A DNA stretch of 64,000 nucleotides from positions 124,001 to 188,000 of the forward strand of contig NZ_FCNY02000003.1 of the NCBI RefSeq assembly GCF_001544575.2, given 5' to 3'. The stretch is from Caballeronia cordobensis (GTDB taxonomy: Bacteria; Pseudomonadota; Gammaproteobacteria; Burkholderiales; Burkholderiaceae). This document shows, piece after piece, positions 37,058-45,425 of the stretch (its first letter is position 1; every line of letters starts with the position of its first letter). Under the pieces are notes generated by a model. That model had not been told where the DNA came from. It made no database searches and worked only from the letters and a program-made list of their open reading frames with translations. A program made the translations under genes and the position numbers.

Positions 37058-37858
37058 TCAGTCTCCCGTGTAATTCGGCGTGCGGCGCTCGAACGTCGCC
37101 GCGATTGCCTCGCGATGATCCGCCGTGCGATGCGCGATGCCTTGAAACGCCGCCGACATTTCCAGCAGGCTAGGCAAGTCCATGCGTTGCCCTTCGCGCA
37201 CGAGGCGCTTCGACATGCGCAGAATATCCGGCGCATTGCCCGCGATTTCGTGTGCGAGTGCGAGGGCGGCGTTCATCAACTCGGCATCCGGCACGACGCG
37301 CGACACGAGCCCCCATTCTTCCGCGCGCTGCGCATCGATTGCGCGGCCGGTGAAGATCATTTCGTTCGCGCGCGACAGGCCGACCGCGCGCGGCAATAGC
37401 CAGGCGCCGCCATCGCCCGGAATGATGCCGACCTTCGCGAAACTCTCTGCAAACAAGGCACTTTCGCCCGCGATGCGGATATCGCACATCAGCGCGAGAT
37501 CGCAGCCCGCGCCGTGCGCGGGACCGTTGACCGCCGCGATGACCGGCACGTCGAGCTCGTGAAACGCGCGCGGAATGCGCTGAATGCCGCGCCGATAATT
37601 TTCGCGAATCTGCGCGGACGTGCCCGCGAACGTGCCCACTTCATCGCGCATGTGCTTGATGTTGCCGCCCGACGAGAACGCGGGACCCGCGCCCGTCAGC
37701 ACGATGGCGCGCACGGACATGTCGCCTTGCGCGCGATCGAGACACGCGATGATCGCATCGACAACTTCTTTTTCGGTGATGGCATTGCGCGTGTCGGGAC
37801 GGTTCAGCGTCATGACGACGACATGGCCGTCCTGTTCGTACAGCACAGGTTCGCTCAT
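37058..37858 (-). CDS. Crotonase/enoyl-CoA hydratase family protein, atypical catalytic residues
   Basis: A 266-residue crotonase-fold protein: oxyanion-hole segment FSSGGNIKHM near residues 61-70 and NGPAHGAGCDLALMCDIRIAG at 111-131. Aligned by eye with rat enoyl-CoA hydratase, the first catalytic Glu (E144) is Asp (D120) and the second (E164) is Phe (F140), while an Asp follows the conserved PG (IPGDGG). It may therefore be an isomerase, lyase, decarboxylase or hydratase with different chemistry. Its ATG overlaps the ligase stop. Confidence 0.9.
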   Translation of the reverse strand: MSEPVLYEQDGHVVVMTLNRPDTRNAITEKEVVDAIIACLDRAQGDMSVRAIVLTGAGPAFSSGGNIKHMRDEVGTFAGTSAQIRENYRRGIQRIPRAFHELDVPVIAAVNGPAHGAGCDLALMCDIRIAGESALFAESFAKVGIIPGDGGAWLLPRAVGLSRANEMIFTGRAIDAQRAEEWGLVSRVVPDAELMNAALALAHEIAGNAPDILRMSKRLVREGQRMDLPSLLEMSAAFQGIAHRTADHREAIAATFERRTPNYTGD

Positions 37859-39429
37859 TGCGAGGCTCCTGAAAGCATGCTTTGATAAACGGGTCCGGCG
37901 AGTTCGTGACGCAGCACCTTGCCGCTCGGATTCAGCGGCAGCTTCTCCACGAAGAAGACTTTCTTGGGCCGCTTATAGGGCGCGAGATCGTCGCCGGATT
38001 TGCAGAACGCGACGACATCGTCTTCCGTCAAGGTCGAGATGCTGCGCACGATGAAGGCCGTCACCGCCTGCCCCCACTTTTCGTCGGGCACACCGATCAC
38101 CGCGGCTTCCTGCACGCCGGGGCAGTGATACAGCACTTCCTCGATCTCGCGCGGATAGATGTTCTCGCCGCCCGATACGATCATGTCGTCGGCACGGCCC
38201 TGAAAGTGAAAATAGCCCGCTTCGTCGATGCTGAAGAGATCGCCGGTATAGAGCCAGCCCGACTTGAACTTCTTGTCCGTCTCCACGGGATTGTTCCAGT
38301 AGCCCGATGCGAGCTGCGGGCCTTTCACGATCAACTGGCCCACTTCGCCCGCTGCCACCGTTTCGTTCGGGCTCACCACGCGCTCGGGATCGTTGCGAAT
38401 CACGCGGCATGTGCTGATGAGCGTGGGCTTGCCGCAAGAGCCGAGATACGTGAGCGCATCGCGCGGATGCAGCAGCAGCGTAAGGCTCGCTTCGGTCATG
38501 CCGTAGCCATTGAAGATGCTCGGGCAGAACTCGTCGATCACGCGCTGCATCGTCTTCGCGGGAATCGCCGCGCCGCCTGTCGTGATCATGCGCAGGCTGT
38601 GCGTGTCGATGGCCGCGAAGTCGGGATGGAACAGCATGTCCTGAATCTGCGTCGGCACGGCGAAAAGCGTCGTGATGCCGTAGTGCGCGATGGCCTGCAA
38701 GGTCGCAAGCGGTTCGTAGCGCGGCAGGATCACGTTGTGCGCGCCGACCATCAAATGCGGCACGAAATACGCCTGCATGCCGCCGACGTGATAGAGCGGC
38801 GCGATATGCAACGCGGCATCGGTGCTCGTCAGGCTGTACTCCATCACGCAGTTCGTGGCGATGGAAACGTCGTTGCCGTGCGTATGAATCGCGCCTTTCG
38901 GACGGCCCGTCGTGCCCGACGTATAGACGAGCGCCGAGATATCGTCCGGCGTGAGGCGCGGCAGCGGTGCGTCGAGTTGTTCGACACGCTCGATCAACGC
39001 GTCCATCGAATGATGATGCGATGGAATATTCGCGCCTTCGTTGACGCACACATACGTGCGCAGGTCCGGCACCGTCTGCTCGATCTTCGCCACCGCCGAC
39101 GACATCGACTCGTCGTAGAAGAGCACGCGCGCGCCGGCATCGCGCAGGATGAATGCGGCTTCGTTCGCGGAAAGGCGAAAGTTCATCGGCACCGCGATCG
39201 CGCCGAGCAACTGGCACGCCATGTAGGCGGTCGGCGTGGCGTCGGACGTCTTCTGCAGGATCGCGACGCGGTCCATCTGCCGCACGCCGAGATCGAAGAG
39301 CGCCTGCGCGAGACGACGCACGCGCGCGCTCCATTGCGCATACGTCAGTGAAACGGGGCCGCAGGTGAGCGCGGGACGGTCCGGGTATTTGGCGACCGTG
39401 TTTTCGAAAAGCGACGTAATCGTGAGCAT
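37855..39429 (-). CDS. AMP-binding acyl-CoA synthetase
   Basis: A 524-residue acyl/aryl-CoA ligase of the ANL superfamily. The P-loop motif YTSGTTGRPKGAIHTH is near residue 170, FNGYGMTEASLT near 320, YTGDLFSIDEAGYFHFQGRADD near 400, and the catalytic Lys is in LPLNPSGKVLRHEL near the C-terminus. It should activate the imported carboxylate as a CoA thioester, as CaiC does for carnitine or DmdB for methylmercaptopropionate. It lies between the acyl-CoA dehydrogenase and the crotonase in one operon. Confidence 0.92.
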   Translation of the reverse strand: MLTITSLFENTVAKYPDRPALTCGPVSLTYAQWSARVRRLAQALFDLGVRQMDRVAILQKTSDATPTAYMACQLLGAIAVPMNFRLSANEAAFILRDAGARVLFYDESMSSAVAKIEQTVPDLRTYVCVNEGANIPSHHHSMDALIERVEQLDAPLPRLTPDDISALVYTSGTTGRPKGAIHTHGNDVSIATNCVMEYSLTSTDAALHIAPLYHVGGMQAYFVPHLMVGAHNVILPRYEPLATLQAIAHYGITTLFAVPTQIQDMLFHPDFAAIDTHSLRMITTGGAAIPAKTMQRVIDEFCPSIFNGYGMTEASLTLLLHPRDALTYLGSCGKPTLISTCRVIRNDPERVVSPNETVAAGEVGQLIVKGPQLASGYWNNPVETDKKFKSGWLYTGDLFSIDEAGYFHFQGRADDMIVSGGENIYPREIEEVLYHCPGVQEAAVIGVPDEKWGQAVTAFIVRSISTLTEDDVVAFCKSGDDLAPYKRPKKVFFVEKLPLNPSGKVLRHELAGPVYQSMLSGASQ

Positions 39430-39445
39430 GATGCGTGTTGCTCTT

Positions 39446-40618
39446 TTAAAGAGTGATGCGGATGTCGGGAAGATCGCGGCCCGCGATCAGATACTTGGCG
39501 ACTTCAGACGTGCCGCCGACGATGGTCAGCGCGCGCGCGTCGCGATAGAGTTGCTCGGCGCGTCCGTACTCTTTCGTGAGGCCGTCGCCGCCGAGAATCT
39601 GCACGGTTTCATCGGCGCAATAGTTGGCGGTTTCGGTCGCGACGAGCTTGGCCATGGCCGCTTCCTTCATGAGCGCCTTGCCGTCCGCGCCGGCGTCATA
39701 CATCTTCGTTGCGCGATACGTGATGAGTTCCGATGCATCGATGCGCCAGCTCATTTGCGCGATCTTGTCCCAGATGAGCTGCTTGCAGCCGAGCGCCTGC
39801 CCGAAGGACTGGCGCGTTTGCGCATGCGCCGTCGCGATATCGAATGCGCTGCGTGCGACGCCGAGACCCGAGCCGCCGAGAATCGCGCGCTCGAAATTGA
39901 ACATGCCGCGCATGATGCGAAAGCCGCCGCCTTGTTCGCCGAGCAAGTGATCGGCGGGGACGCGGCAATCGTCGAACTTCACTTCGCCGACGATGCAGCC
40001 GCGCCGCCCCATGAACGTGTAGTTACGCGGGAAGCTGATGCCGGGCGCATGCTTCGGCACGGCGACCGCCGTCATGCCGTCGCCGGTCAGTCCGTACACG
40101 ATATAGACGTCCGCGACCGACGCGTTCGAGATATAGCGCTTGAATCCGTTGATGACCCACTCGTTGCGCGCTGCATCGAAATCGATACGCGTCTCCATGC
40201 CTGCCGAGTCGCTGCCGACATTCGGCTCGGTCACGCAGATCGCGCCGATTGCCGTGCCTTCGAGAATCGGCGTGAGATAGGTATCGCGGAGCCGAGCGCT
40301 CGCATGACGATGCAGCGGATACGCGCATGACAGCGCGGTCGCGATGGTCGTTTCGAATGCGTAGTTGAGATACGACGCTTCCTCGGAGAGGATCGTCGCG
40401 TGCGTGAGGCCCGGCTCTTTCAATGATCCGCGATAGAGATCGGGAAACATCAGCTTCAGATAACCCGCCGCGCCCAGGGCGCGCACGACATGCCTGACCG
40501 CATCCCAGTCCTGACGGTCTTCGATATCCGCGGCTCGCGGTGCGAGCTCGCGTTGCAGGAAGCCGCGGACTTCGGCGCGAAAAGCGCGGTCCGCATCGTT
40601 CAATAGAAAATCGCGCAT
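39446..40618 (-). CDS. Acyl-CoA dehydrogenase family protein
   Basis: A 390-residue FAD-dependent acyl-CoA dehydrogenase with ICVTEPNVGSDSAGMET (FAD loop, about 127-143) and the middle beta domain VINGFKRYISNA. The usual base position (YEGTSE) reads VGGTSE, so Glu376 is missing, but E243 in FNFERAIL aligns with the helix-G Glu used by isovaleryl-CoA dehydrogenase. CaiA also lacks the YEGT Glu. It should oxidise (or reduce) a short or branched acyl-CoA formed by the neighbouring ligase, passing electrons to ETF. Confidence 0.92.
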   Translation of the reverse strand: MRDFLLNDADRAFRAEVRGFLQRELAPRAADIEDRQDWDAVRHVVRALGAAGYLKLMFPDLYRGSLKEPGLTHATILSEEASYLNYAFETTIATALSCAYPLHRHASARLRDTYLTPILEGTAIGAICVTEPNVGSDSAGMETRIDFDAARNEWVINGFKRYISNASVADVYIVYGLTGDGMTAVAVPKHAPGISFPRNYTFMGRRGCIVGEVKFDDCRVPADHLLGEQGGGFRIMRGMFNFERAILGGSGLGVARSAFDIATAHAQTRQSFGQALGCKQLIWDKIAQMSWRIDASELITYRATKMYDAGADGKALMKEAAMAKLVATETANYCADETVQILGGDGLTKEYGRAEQLYRDARALTIVGGTSEVAKYLIAGRDLPDIRITL

Positions 40619-40636
40619 GGTGATGAGTTGTTTCGT

Positions 40637-41455
40637 TCAGGTTCGTTGCGCGTAGATGCGCGCGTCGCGCACGGTCGGCAGAAGGAAACGCGCGCGGCGG
40701 ATCGCGTCGTAATCGAGTTCGCCGACGACGAGACATTCGTCTTCGCCTTCCGCTTGCGCGATCGTCTTGCCGAAGGGATCGAGAATGCGCGAGCCGCCCC
40801 AGAAGGTCATCATGCCCTCGGTGCCGACGCGATTCGCCATCACGATCGGCACGCCGTAAGTGAGCGCATGAAAACGCAGATTGATGTCCCAGCCCGATGG
40901 ATTGTCGAAGCCTTCGCCCACGGCCTCGCGCGCCGAACTGATGGGCGCGGCGAGCAGCGTGACGCCGTCGCACATGAGGCCGTGCACCAGCGCGGGATTC
41001 CACAGGTCGTTGCAGATGGGCGTCGCCACGCGCCAGGCATCGTCGATCGCAAAGCTTTCGGGCTTTGGGCCAGCGGCGAAGTAAAGACCGTCGCGCAGCT
41101 TGCCGTAAGTGGCGAGCATCGTCTTGCGATGCACGTGAACGAGCTTGCCGTTCGCGACCGTCGCCTGGCTGTTGTAGAACTGCCCGCCCGGCGCTTCCTC
41201 GATGAAGCCGAACATCACATGCATGCCCGCGCTCGCTTCGGCGAGTTGATGGATGGCGGGATCGTCGCGGGTCATCGCGAGACGCAGTGCGTCCTTGCCG
41301 CCGCTGTGGCCGTGCAAGGAAAGCTCGGGAAAAACGAGCAGATGCAAGCCGCGCTTCTTCGCCTCGCCGATGTGATCGAAATGCCGCGCGAGATTCGCAT
41401 GCATGTCGCCGTAGGCCGTTTCGGTCTGCGCGGCCGCCACCTTTATCGTGGTCAT
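40637..41455 (-). CDS. Carbon-nitrogen hydrolase (nitrilase superfamily)
   Basis: A 272-residue amidase-type member of the nitrilase superfamily with the full catalytic triad: E44 (VFPELSLHGHS), K111 (HRKTML) and C148 (TPICNDLWNP). It is likely a cytosolic amidase. It is encoded just after the ABC binding protein gene, 31 bases downstream, so the operon substrate or an intermediate may contain an amide bond. Confidence 0.9.
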   Translation of the reverse strand: MTTIKVAAAQTETAYGDMHANLARHFDHIGEAKKRGLHLLVFPELSLHGHSGGKDALRLAMTRDDPAIHQLAEASAGMHVMFGFIEEAPGGQFYNSQATVANGKLVHVHRKTMLATYGKLRDGLYFAAGPKPESFAIDDAWRVATPICNDLWNPALVHGLMCDGVTLLAAPISSAREAVGEGFDNPSGWDINLRFHALTYGVPIVMANRVGTEGMMTFWGGSRILDPFGKTIAQAEGEDECLVVGELDYDAIRRARFLLPTVRDARIYAQRT

Positions 41456-41486
41456 GAGGTCGGTCCCTGGTTGTGGCTACGCGTGG

Positions 41487-42371
41487 TCAGATCAGACCCG
41501 ACTCTTTGAGGAACTGGTTCGCGACATCGGAGAAGGACTTTTTCTGCACGTCGACGCTGGCGTTCAGACGCGCCATCGTCGCTGCATCGAGCTTCGCCGA
41601 CAGTGCGTTGAGCAGCGGGCCGAGCTTCGGGTTCGCATCGAGCGTGGCCTTGCGGATCACCGGCGTCAGCGCGTACGACGGGAAGTAGCCCTTGTCGTCC
41701 TTCAGCAAGACGAAATTGAACGCGGGCACGCGGCCGTCGGTGGCGAAGACGAGCGCGACATCCACCTGACGATCCTTCAGCGCCTGATACGTGAGGCCCG
41801 TGTCCATGCGCTTCACGTCGCCCTGGCTGAACTCGAAACCGTACTGCTTTTGCAGCGGACGCAGTCCGTCCGGGCGTGCATAGAACTCGGAGTTGCACGC
41901 GAACGTGAGTTCCTTGCCGCCCTTGATCGCCTTCGCGAGATCGCTCATCGTGACGATGCCGAGCTTCTTCGCATCGTCCTGATTCATGGCGAACGCATAG
42001 GTGTTGTTGGCCTTCGACGGATCCAGCCACACCAGGCCCTTCGCCGCGTCGAGTTCCTTGACCTTCTTGTAGGTTTCCTCGGGCGTCATGCGGTCACTGA
42101 TCTTGTTGTAGGTGATGAGCGACGTGCCGGTATATTCCCAGTAGACATCGACCTGACCGTTTTCCTGCGCCTGACGCAGCACGGCGCTGCCCATGCCGTC
42201 TTTCTTCGTCACGGTGAAGCCTTTCGCTTCGAGATAACGCGCGGTCATCTCGGCCATCAACTGCTGCTCGGTGAAGTTCTTGCCGCCGACGACCACCGAC
42301 GCCGCGCTCGCCGAAACGCTGGCGAACATTGAAATAAGGATGCCGAACGATACTGCGAATAACTTTCTCAT
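41487..42371 (-). CDS. ABC transporter substrate-binding protein, glycine betaine/QAT type
   Basis: A 294-residue periplasmic protein of the OpuAC/OsmX type. The ATG at 42371 (after GAGAGA) is preferred to the TTG four codons before. A signal peptide ends SASAA. The mature chain has VVVGGKNFTEQQLMAEM, VDVYWEYTGTSLITY and LVFATDGRVPAFNFVLL, typical of choline/betaine/carnitine binders; several Tyr/Trp residues may form the cation-pi cage. It works with the two permeases and the CBS-ATPase encoded upstream. Confidence 0.93.
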   Translation of the reverse strand: MRKLFAVSFGILISMFASVSASAASVVVGGKNFTEQQLMAEMTARYLEAKGFTVTKKDGMGSAVLRQAQENGQVDVYWEYTGTSLITYNKISDRMTPEETYKKVKELDAAKGLVWLDPSKANNTYAFAMNQDDAKKLGIVTMSDLAKAIKGGKELTFACNSEFYARPDGLRPLQKQYGFEFSQGDVKRMDTGLTYQALKDRQVDVALVFATDGRVPAFNFVLLKDDKGYFPSYALTPVIRKATLDANPKLGPLLNALSAKLDAATMARLNASVDVQKKSFSDVANQFLKESGLI

Positions 42372-42393
42372 GGTCTCTCTCAAGGTGGAGTGT

Positions 42394-43098
42394 TCAAGTT
42401 TGCGGATTCACGCCGCGCGACACGAGCAGGCGCTGCATTTGCCCGACGAAGGCATCGGTCAGGATCGCGAGCAACGCGGTGGGAACGGCGCCCGCGAGCA
42501 GCATGCCGAAATCGTTCAGGTCGATGCCCGTGAAGATCAGCTCGCCGAGCCCGCCGCCGCCGATCAGGAACGCGAGCGGCGCCGTGCCGACCGTGATCGC
42601 CAGTGCCGTGCGGATGCCCGCGAAGATCACGTAGAGCGCATTGGGAAGCTCGACGCGCCAGAGAATCTGCCACGGCGTCATGCCCATGCCCGTCGCGGCT
42701 TCGATCAACGCGGGGGGCACCGCGCGCAGCCCTTCATACGTGTTCAGCGCGATGGGCAGCAGCGTCGCGACCCACAAGCCGAAGATCGCAGGCACCGCGC
42801 CGATGCCCATCACGCTCATCGCGAGGGCGAGCAGCGCGAGCTTCGGCACGGCTTGGCCCGCATTGAGCGATTGCATCACGATGGCCGCGCCGCGCTTTTG
42901 CGACGGACGGCTCAGATAGACGCCCGCCGGAATCGCGACGATGATCGCGAGCACGCCCGCCACCGCGACCATCATCATCATGTGCATGCCTTGATAGACG
43001 ATGTCGCTGCGATACTGGACGATGCTTTCCCACCAGCTATCCGCATGCGCCTGCGTGCTCAGCGCAGCGAAGAGCGCGAAGAACAGACCGCGTTTCAT
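42394..43098 (-). CDS. ABC transporter permease, glycine betaine/QAT type (second)
   Basis: A 234-residue inner-membrane permease with about six spans and the BPD_transp_1 loop (EAATGMGMTPWQILWRVELP near residue 140). The N-terminus starts with a possible signal-like hydrophobic segment (MKRGLFFALFAALSTQAHA). It overlaps the ATPase gene by four bases (ATGA) and probably pairs with the permease at 44217-44942. Confidence 0.91.
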   Translation of the reverse strand: MKRGLFFALFAALSTQAHADSWWESIVQYRSDIVYQGMHMMMMVAVAGVLAIIVAIPAGVYLSRPSQKRGAAIVMQSLNAGQAVPKLALLALAMSVMGIGAVPAIFGLWVATLLPIALNTYEGLRAVPPALIEAATGMGMTPWQILWRVELPNALYVIFAGIRTALAITVGTAPLAFLIGGGGLGELIFTGIDLNDFGMLLAGAVPTALLAILTDAFVGQMQRLLVSRGVNPQT

Positions 43099-44213
43099 GC
43101 GTGCTCTCCCACGGGCAGCTTCAACATATCGACGATGCGCGCCTGGCTCACATAGCCGACGAAGCGGCCGTCGTCATCGACGGCGGGCATCCACGATGCG
43201 CCGCTTGCGAACATCGTCGAGACGACGGTGCGCAGGTCGTCTTTCTGGCTCGCGGTGGCCTGCACCGGCAGTGCGTGTGCCGCCGTGACCGGGCCTTCGA
43301 CCTTCAGCAGGCGATCGATCGTGAGATAGCCGTGCGGCTTGTCCGCGGCATCGACGAGCACGATCTGTTCGACGCCGTGTCGCTCCATCATCGCCCGGGC
43401 GCGCGTGCTGTCTTCACCGACGCGCACGAGGCAATCGCAAGCGGAAAGCGCATCGCGGGCGCGCAGCAGGCGCAGCCGCTTCAACGCGCGATCCGTGCCG
43501 ACGAAGCCTGCGATGAAAGGCGTGGCGGGGCGCGCGAGAATGTTGTCGGGCGAATCGAACTGTTCGAGATGACCGTTGCGGAAGATCGCGATCTTGTCGG
43601 CCATCTTCACCGCTTCGTCGATGTCGTGGCTCACGAACATGATCGTCTTCTTGACCTGCTTCTGAATGCGCAGAAACTCGTCCTGGATCAGTTCGCGGTT
43701 GATCGGATCGATTGCACCGAAGGGCTCGTCCATCAGCATGACGGGCGGATCGGTGGCGAGCGCGCGTGCCACGCCGACGCGCTGCGCCTGGCCGCCGGAA
43801 AGATCCTTCGGATAGCGCGTGAGATACGTGGCGGGATCGAGCGCGACGATTTCCAGCAATTCGGCCGCGCGCCGGCGCGCCTTCGTCTTGTCCCAGCCGA
43901 GCAGCGTCGGCACCACGCAGATGTTCTCCTCGACCGTCATGTTCGGAAAGAGCCCGATCTGTTGAATGACATAGCCGATGCGGCGGCGCAGTTCGACGAC
44001 TTCGAACTCGTCGGTATCGCGTCCTTCGAGAAAGATCTTGCCGGACGTGGGGCGCACGAGACGATTGATCATCTTGAGCGTCGTGGTCTTGCCGCATCCC
44101 GACGGTCCGAGCAGCACGCAGATCTCGCCCGCGCCCACTTCCATGTTGATGCCGTCGACGACCGGGCTCGCCGCGCCGTCATATCGCTTGGTAAGGTTGG
44201 AAAGCTCGATCAT
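43095..44213 (-). CDS. ABC transporter ATP-binding protein with CBS domains
   Basis: A 372-residue ATPase of the ProV/OpuA class: Walker A GPSGCGKTT near residue 37, signature LSGGQAQR near residue 141, Walker B VMLMDEPFGAID near 160, and FVSHDIDEAVKMADK. Two CBS repeats fill the last 120 residues (VGEDSTRARAMMERHGVEQIVLV, LRTVVSTMFASGASWMPAV); in OpuA such domains sense ionic strength or cyclic-di-AMP. This makes the importer of quaternary-amine type very likely. Confidence 0.94.
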   Translation of the reverse strand: MIELSNLTKRYDGAASPVVDGINMEVGAGEICVLLGPSGCGKTTTLKMINRLVRPTSGKIFLEGRDTDEFEVVELRRRIGYVIQQIGLFPNMTVEENICVVPTLLGWDKTKARRRAAELLEIVALDPATYLTRYPKDLSGGQAQRVGVARALATDPPVMLMDEPFGAIDPINRELIQDEFLRIQKQVKKTIMFVSHDIDEAVKMADKIAIFRNGHLEQFDSPDNILARPATPFIAGFVGTDRALKRLRLLRARDALSACDCLVRVGEDSTRARAMMERHGVEQIVLVDAADKPHGYLTIDRLLKVEGPVTAAHALPVQATASQKDDLRTVVSTMFASGASWMPAVDDDGRFVGYVSQARIVDMLKLPVGEHA

Positions 44214-44216
44214 GAT

Positions 44217-44942
44217 TTATTGCGCGTGTCCGGTTTGTTTGCGAAAGCCCGTCATGGCGGAGAGGCGCAGCGCGAGGCTGGCCGCGCGGGAAGGTGCGCG
44301 AAGACCCTTGGGCGTGAGGAAGCGTTGAACCCATGAAAGACCGATGTCGGCGGCGATTGCGAGCACGGAGACGAGAATCGCGCCCGCGATCAACTGACGC
44401 GGATCCGACTGCGAAATGCCGCGGCTGATCAGCTTGCCCAGCCCGCCCGCGCCGATATACGCCGCGATCGCCGCGATGCCGACGTTGATCACCACCGCCA
44501 TGCGCACGCCGGCCATGATGATCGGCAGCGCAATCGGAATCTCGACCTTGCGCAGACGCTCGCCGGTGGTCATGCCCATGCCGCGCGCCGCTTCGCGCAA
44601 TGCGGGATCGATGTTGGTGATCGCCGTGTACGTGTTGCGTACGATCGGCAACTGCGAATAGAGGAAGAGCGCGATGACCGTCGGCAGAAAGCCGATGCCC
44701 TGACCGATGACCGAGAGAATGGGGATCATCAGCCCGAAGAGCGCGACCGATGGAATCGTCATGATGATCGCCGCGACATACAGCACGATCTTCGCGAAGC
44801 GTTCGTTGATCGTGATCGCGATGCCGAGCGGCACGCCCGTGACGATCGCCAGTCCGACGCCGACTCCGACGATCTCGATGTGCTCGCCGGTCATCCTGGC
44901 AATGCTCGCCAGGTTGTCCCAGATGAAGGCAAGGGTTTCCAC
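44217..44942 (-). CDS. ABC transporter permease, glycine betaine/QAT type (first)
   Basis: A 241-residue permease with about six spans and the conserved loop EAARGMGMTTGERLRKVEIP. The start is the GTG at 44942, placed seven bases after AGGAG; the longer open frame upstream is not coding. It is the first gene of a ten-gene leftward operon reaching to 34704. Confidence 0.9.
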   Translation of the reverse strand: METLAFIWDNLASIARMTGEHIEIVGVGVGLAIVTGVPLGIAITINERFAKIVLYVAAIIMTIPSVALFGLMIPILSVIGQGIGFLPTVIALFLYSQLPIVRNTYTAITNIDPALREAARGMGMTTGERLRKVEIPIALPIIMAGVRMAVVINVGIAAIAAYIGAGGLGKLISRGISQSDPRQLIAGAILVSVLAIAADIGLSWVQRFLTPKGLRAPSRAASLALRLSAMTGFRKQTGHAQ

Positions 44943-45425
44943 TATGTCTCCTGAGCTCTTCGTGGAGAGCCGTGTTTGTGTTTGAACTGCTATGGGCTCA
45001 ACGATAAAGCGGAGCGGGGATAGAGGGCTACCATCGAGCCGACATTGTTTGTCACAAAAACGGCATGGCGTGTGGGAGATGGGGGATTTTCGTTTTAAAT
45101 CAACGGGGTGGGGAGGGATGGGGAATGTACGGAGTTGCGTTAGATGAGGGGCTACCGGTTTGCATGTAGGGGCATCCGCCTCAAGAACACTGCCCCTAAG
45201 TAAATTCCGAAAATCAGGCAACTCGAAAATGCTTAAGTGCTGGAATATGCAGTGAAAAATTTCAGACAGCTTCGGAAGTTGCGGCTTCTCGACTCACAAA
45301 ATGCGTCCTTTCGGCAATAATCCTCTGTTGCGACCCGATTTGCTGATGCCGATCGATCGAAAGACTTGTTGGCGTGCGCTGGCGTGGGGCCGGGCCGACG
45401 AAACAACCTCAGGGAGAATCAGCCG
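44943..45425. other. 483-bp divergent intergenic region at the edge of the T6SS remnant
   Basis: No gene is supported; short open frames here lack ribosome-binding sites. It must contain the promoter of the leftward ABC operon and of the vgrG fragment. The stretch 45130-45310 looks clearly less GC-rich than the rest of the window. A TTTGT-C-ACAAA palindrome lies at 45048-45058. The base composition change may mark an old recombination boundary. Confidence 0.5.
45048..45058. promoter_or_regulatory. Palindrome TTTGT-C-ACAAA upstream of the ABC operon
   Basis: A perfect 5-bp inverted repeat about 106 bases before the GTG of the first permease. It may be an activator site for the GlxA-type regulator; there is no support beyond position. 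Confidence 0.3.
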
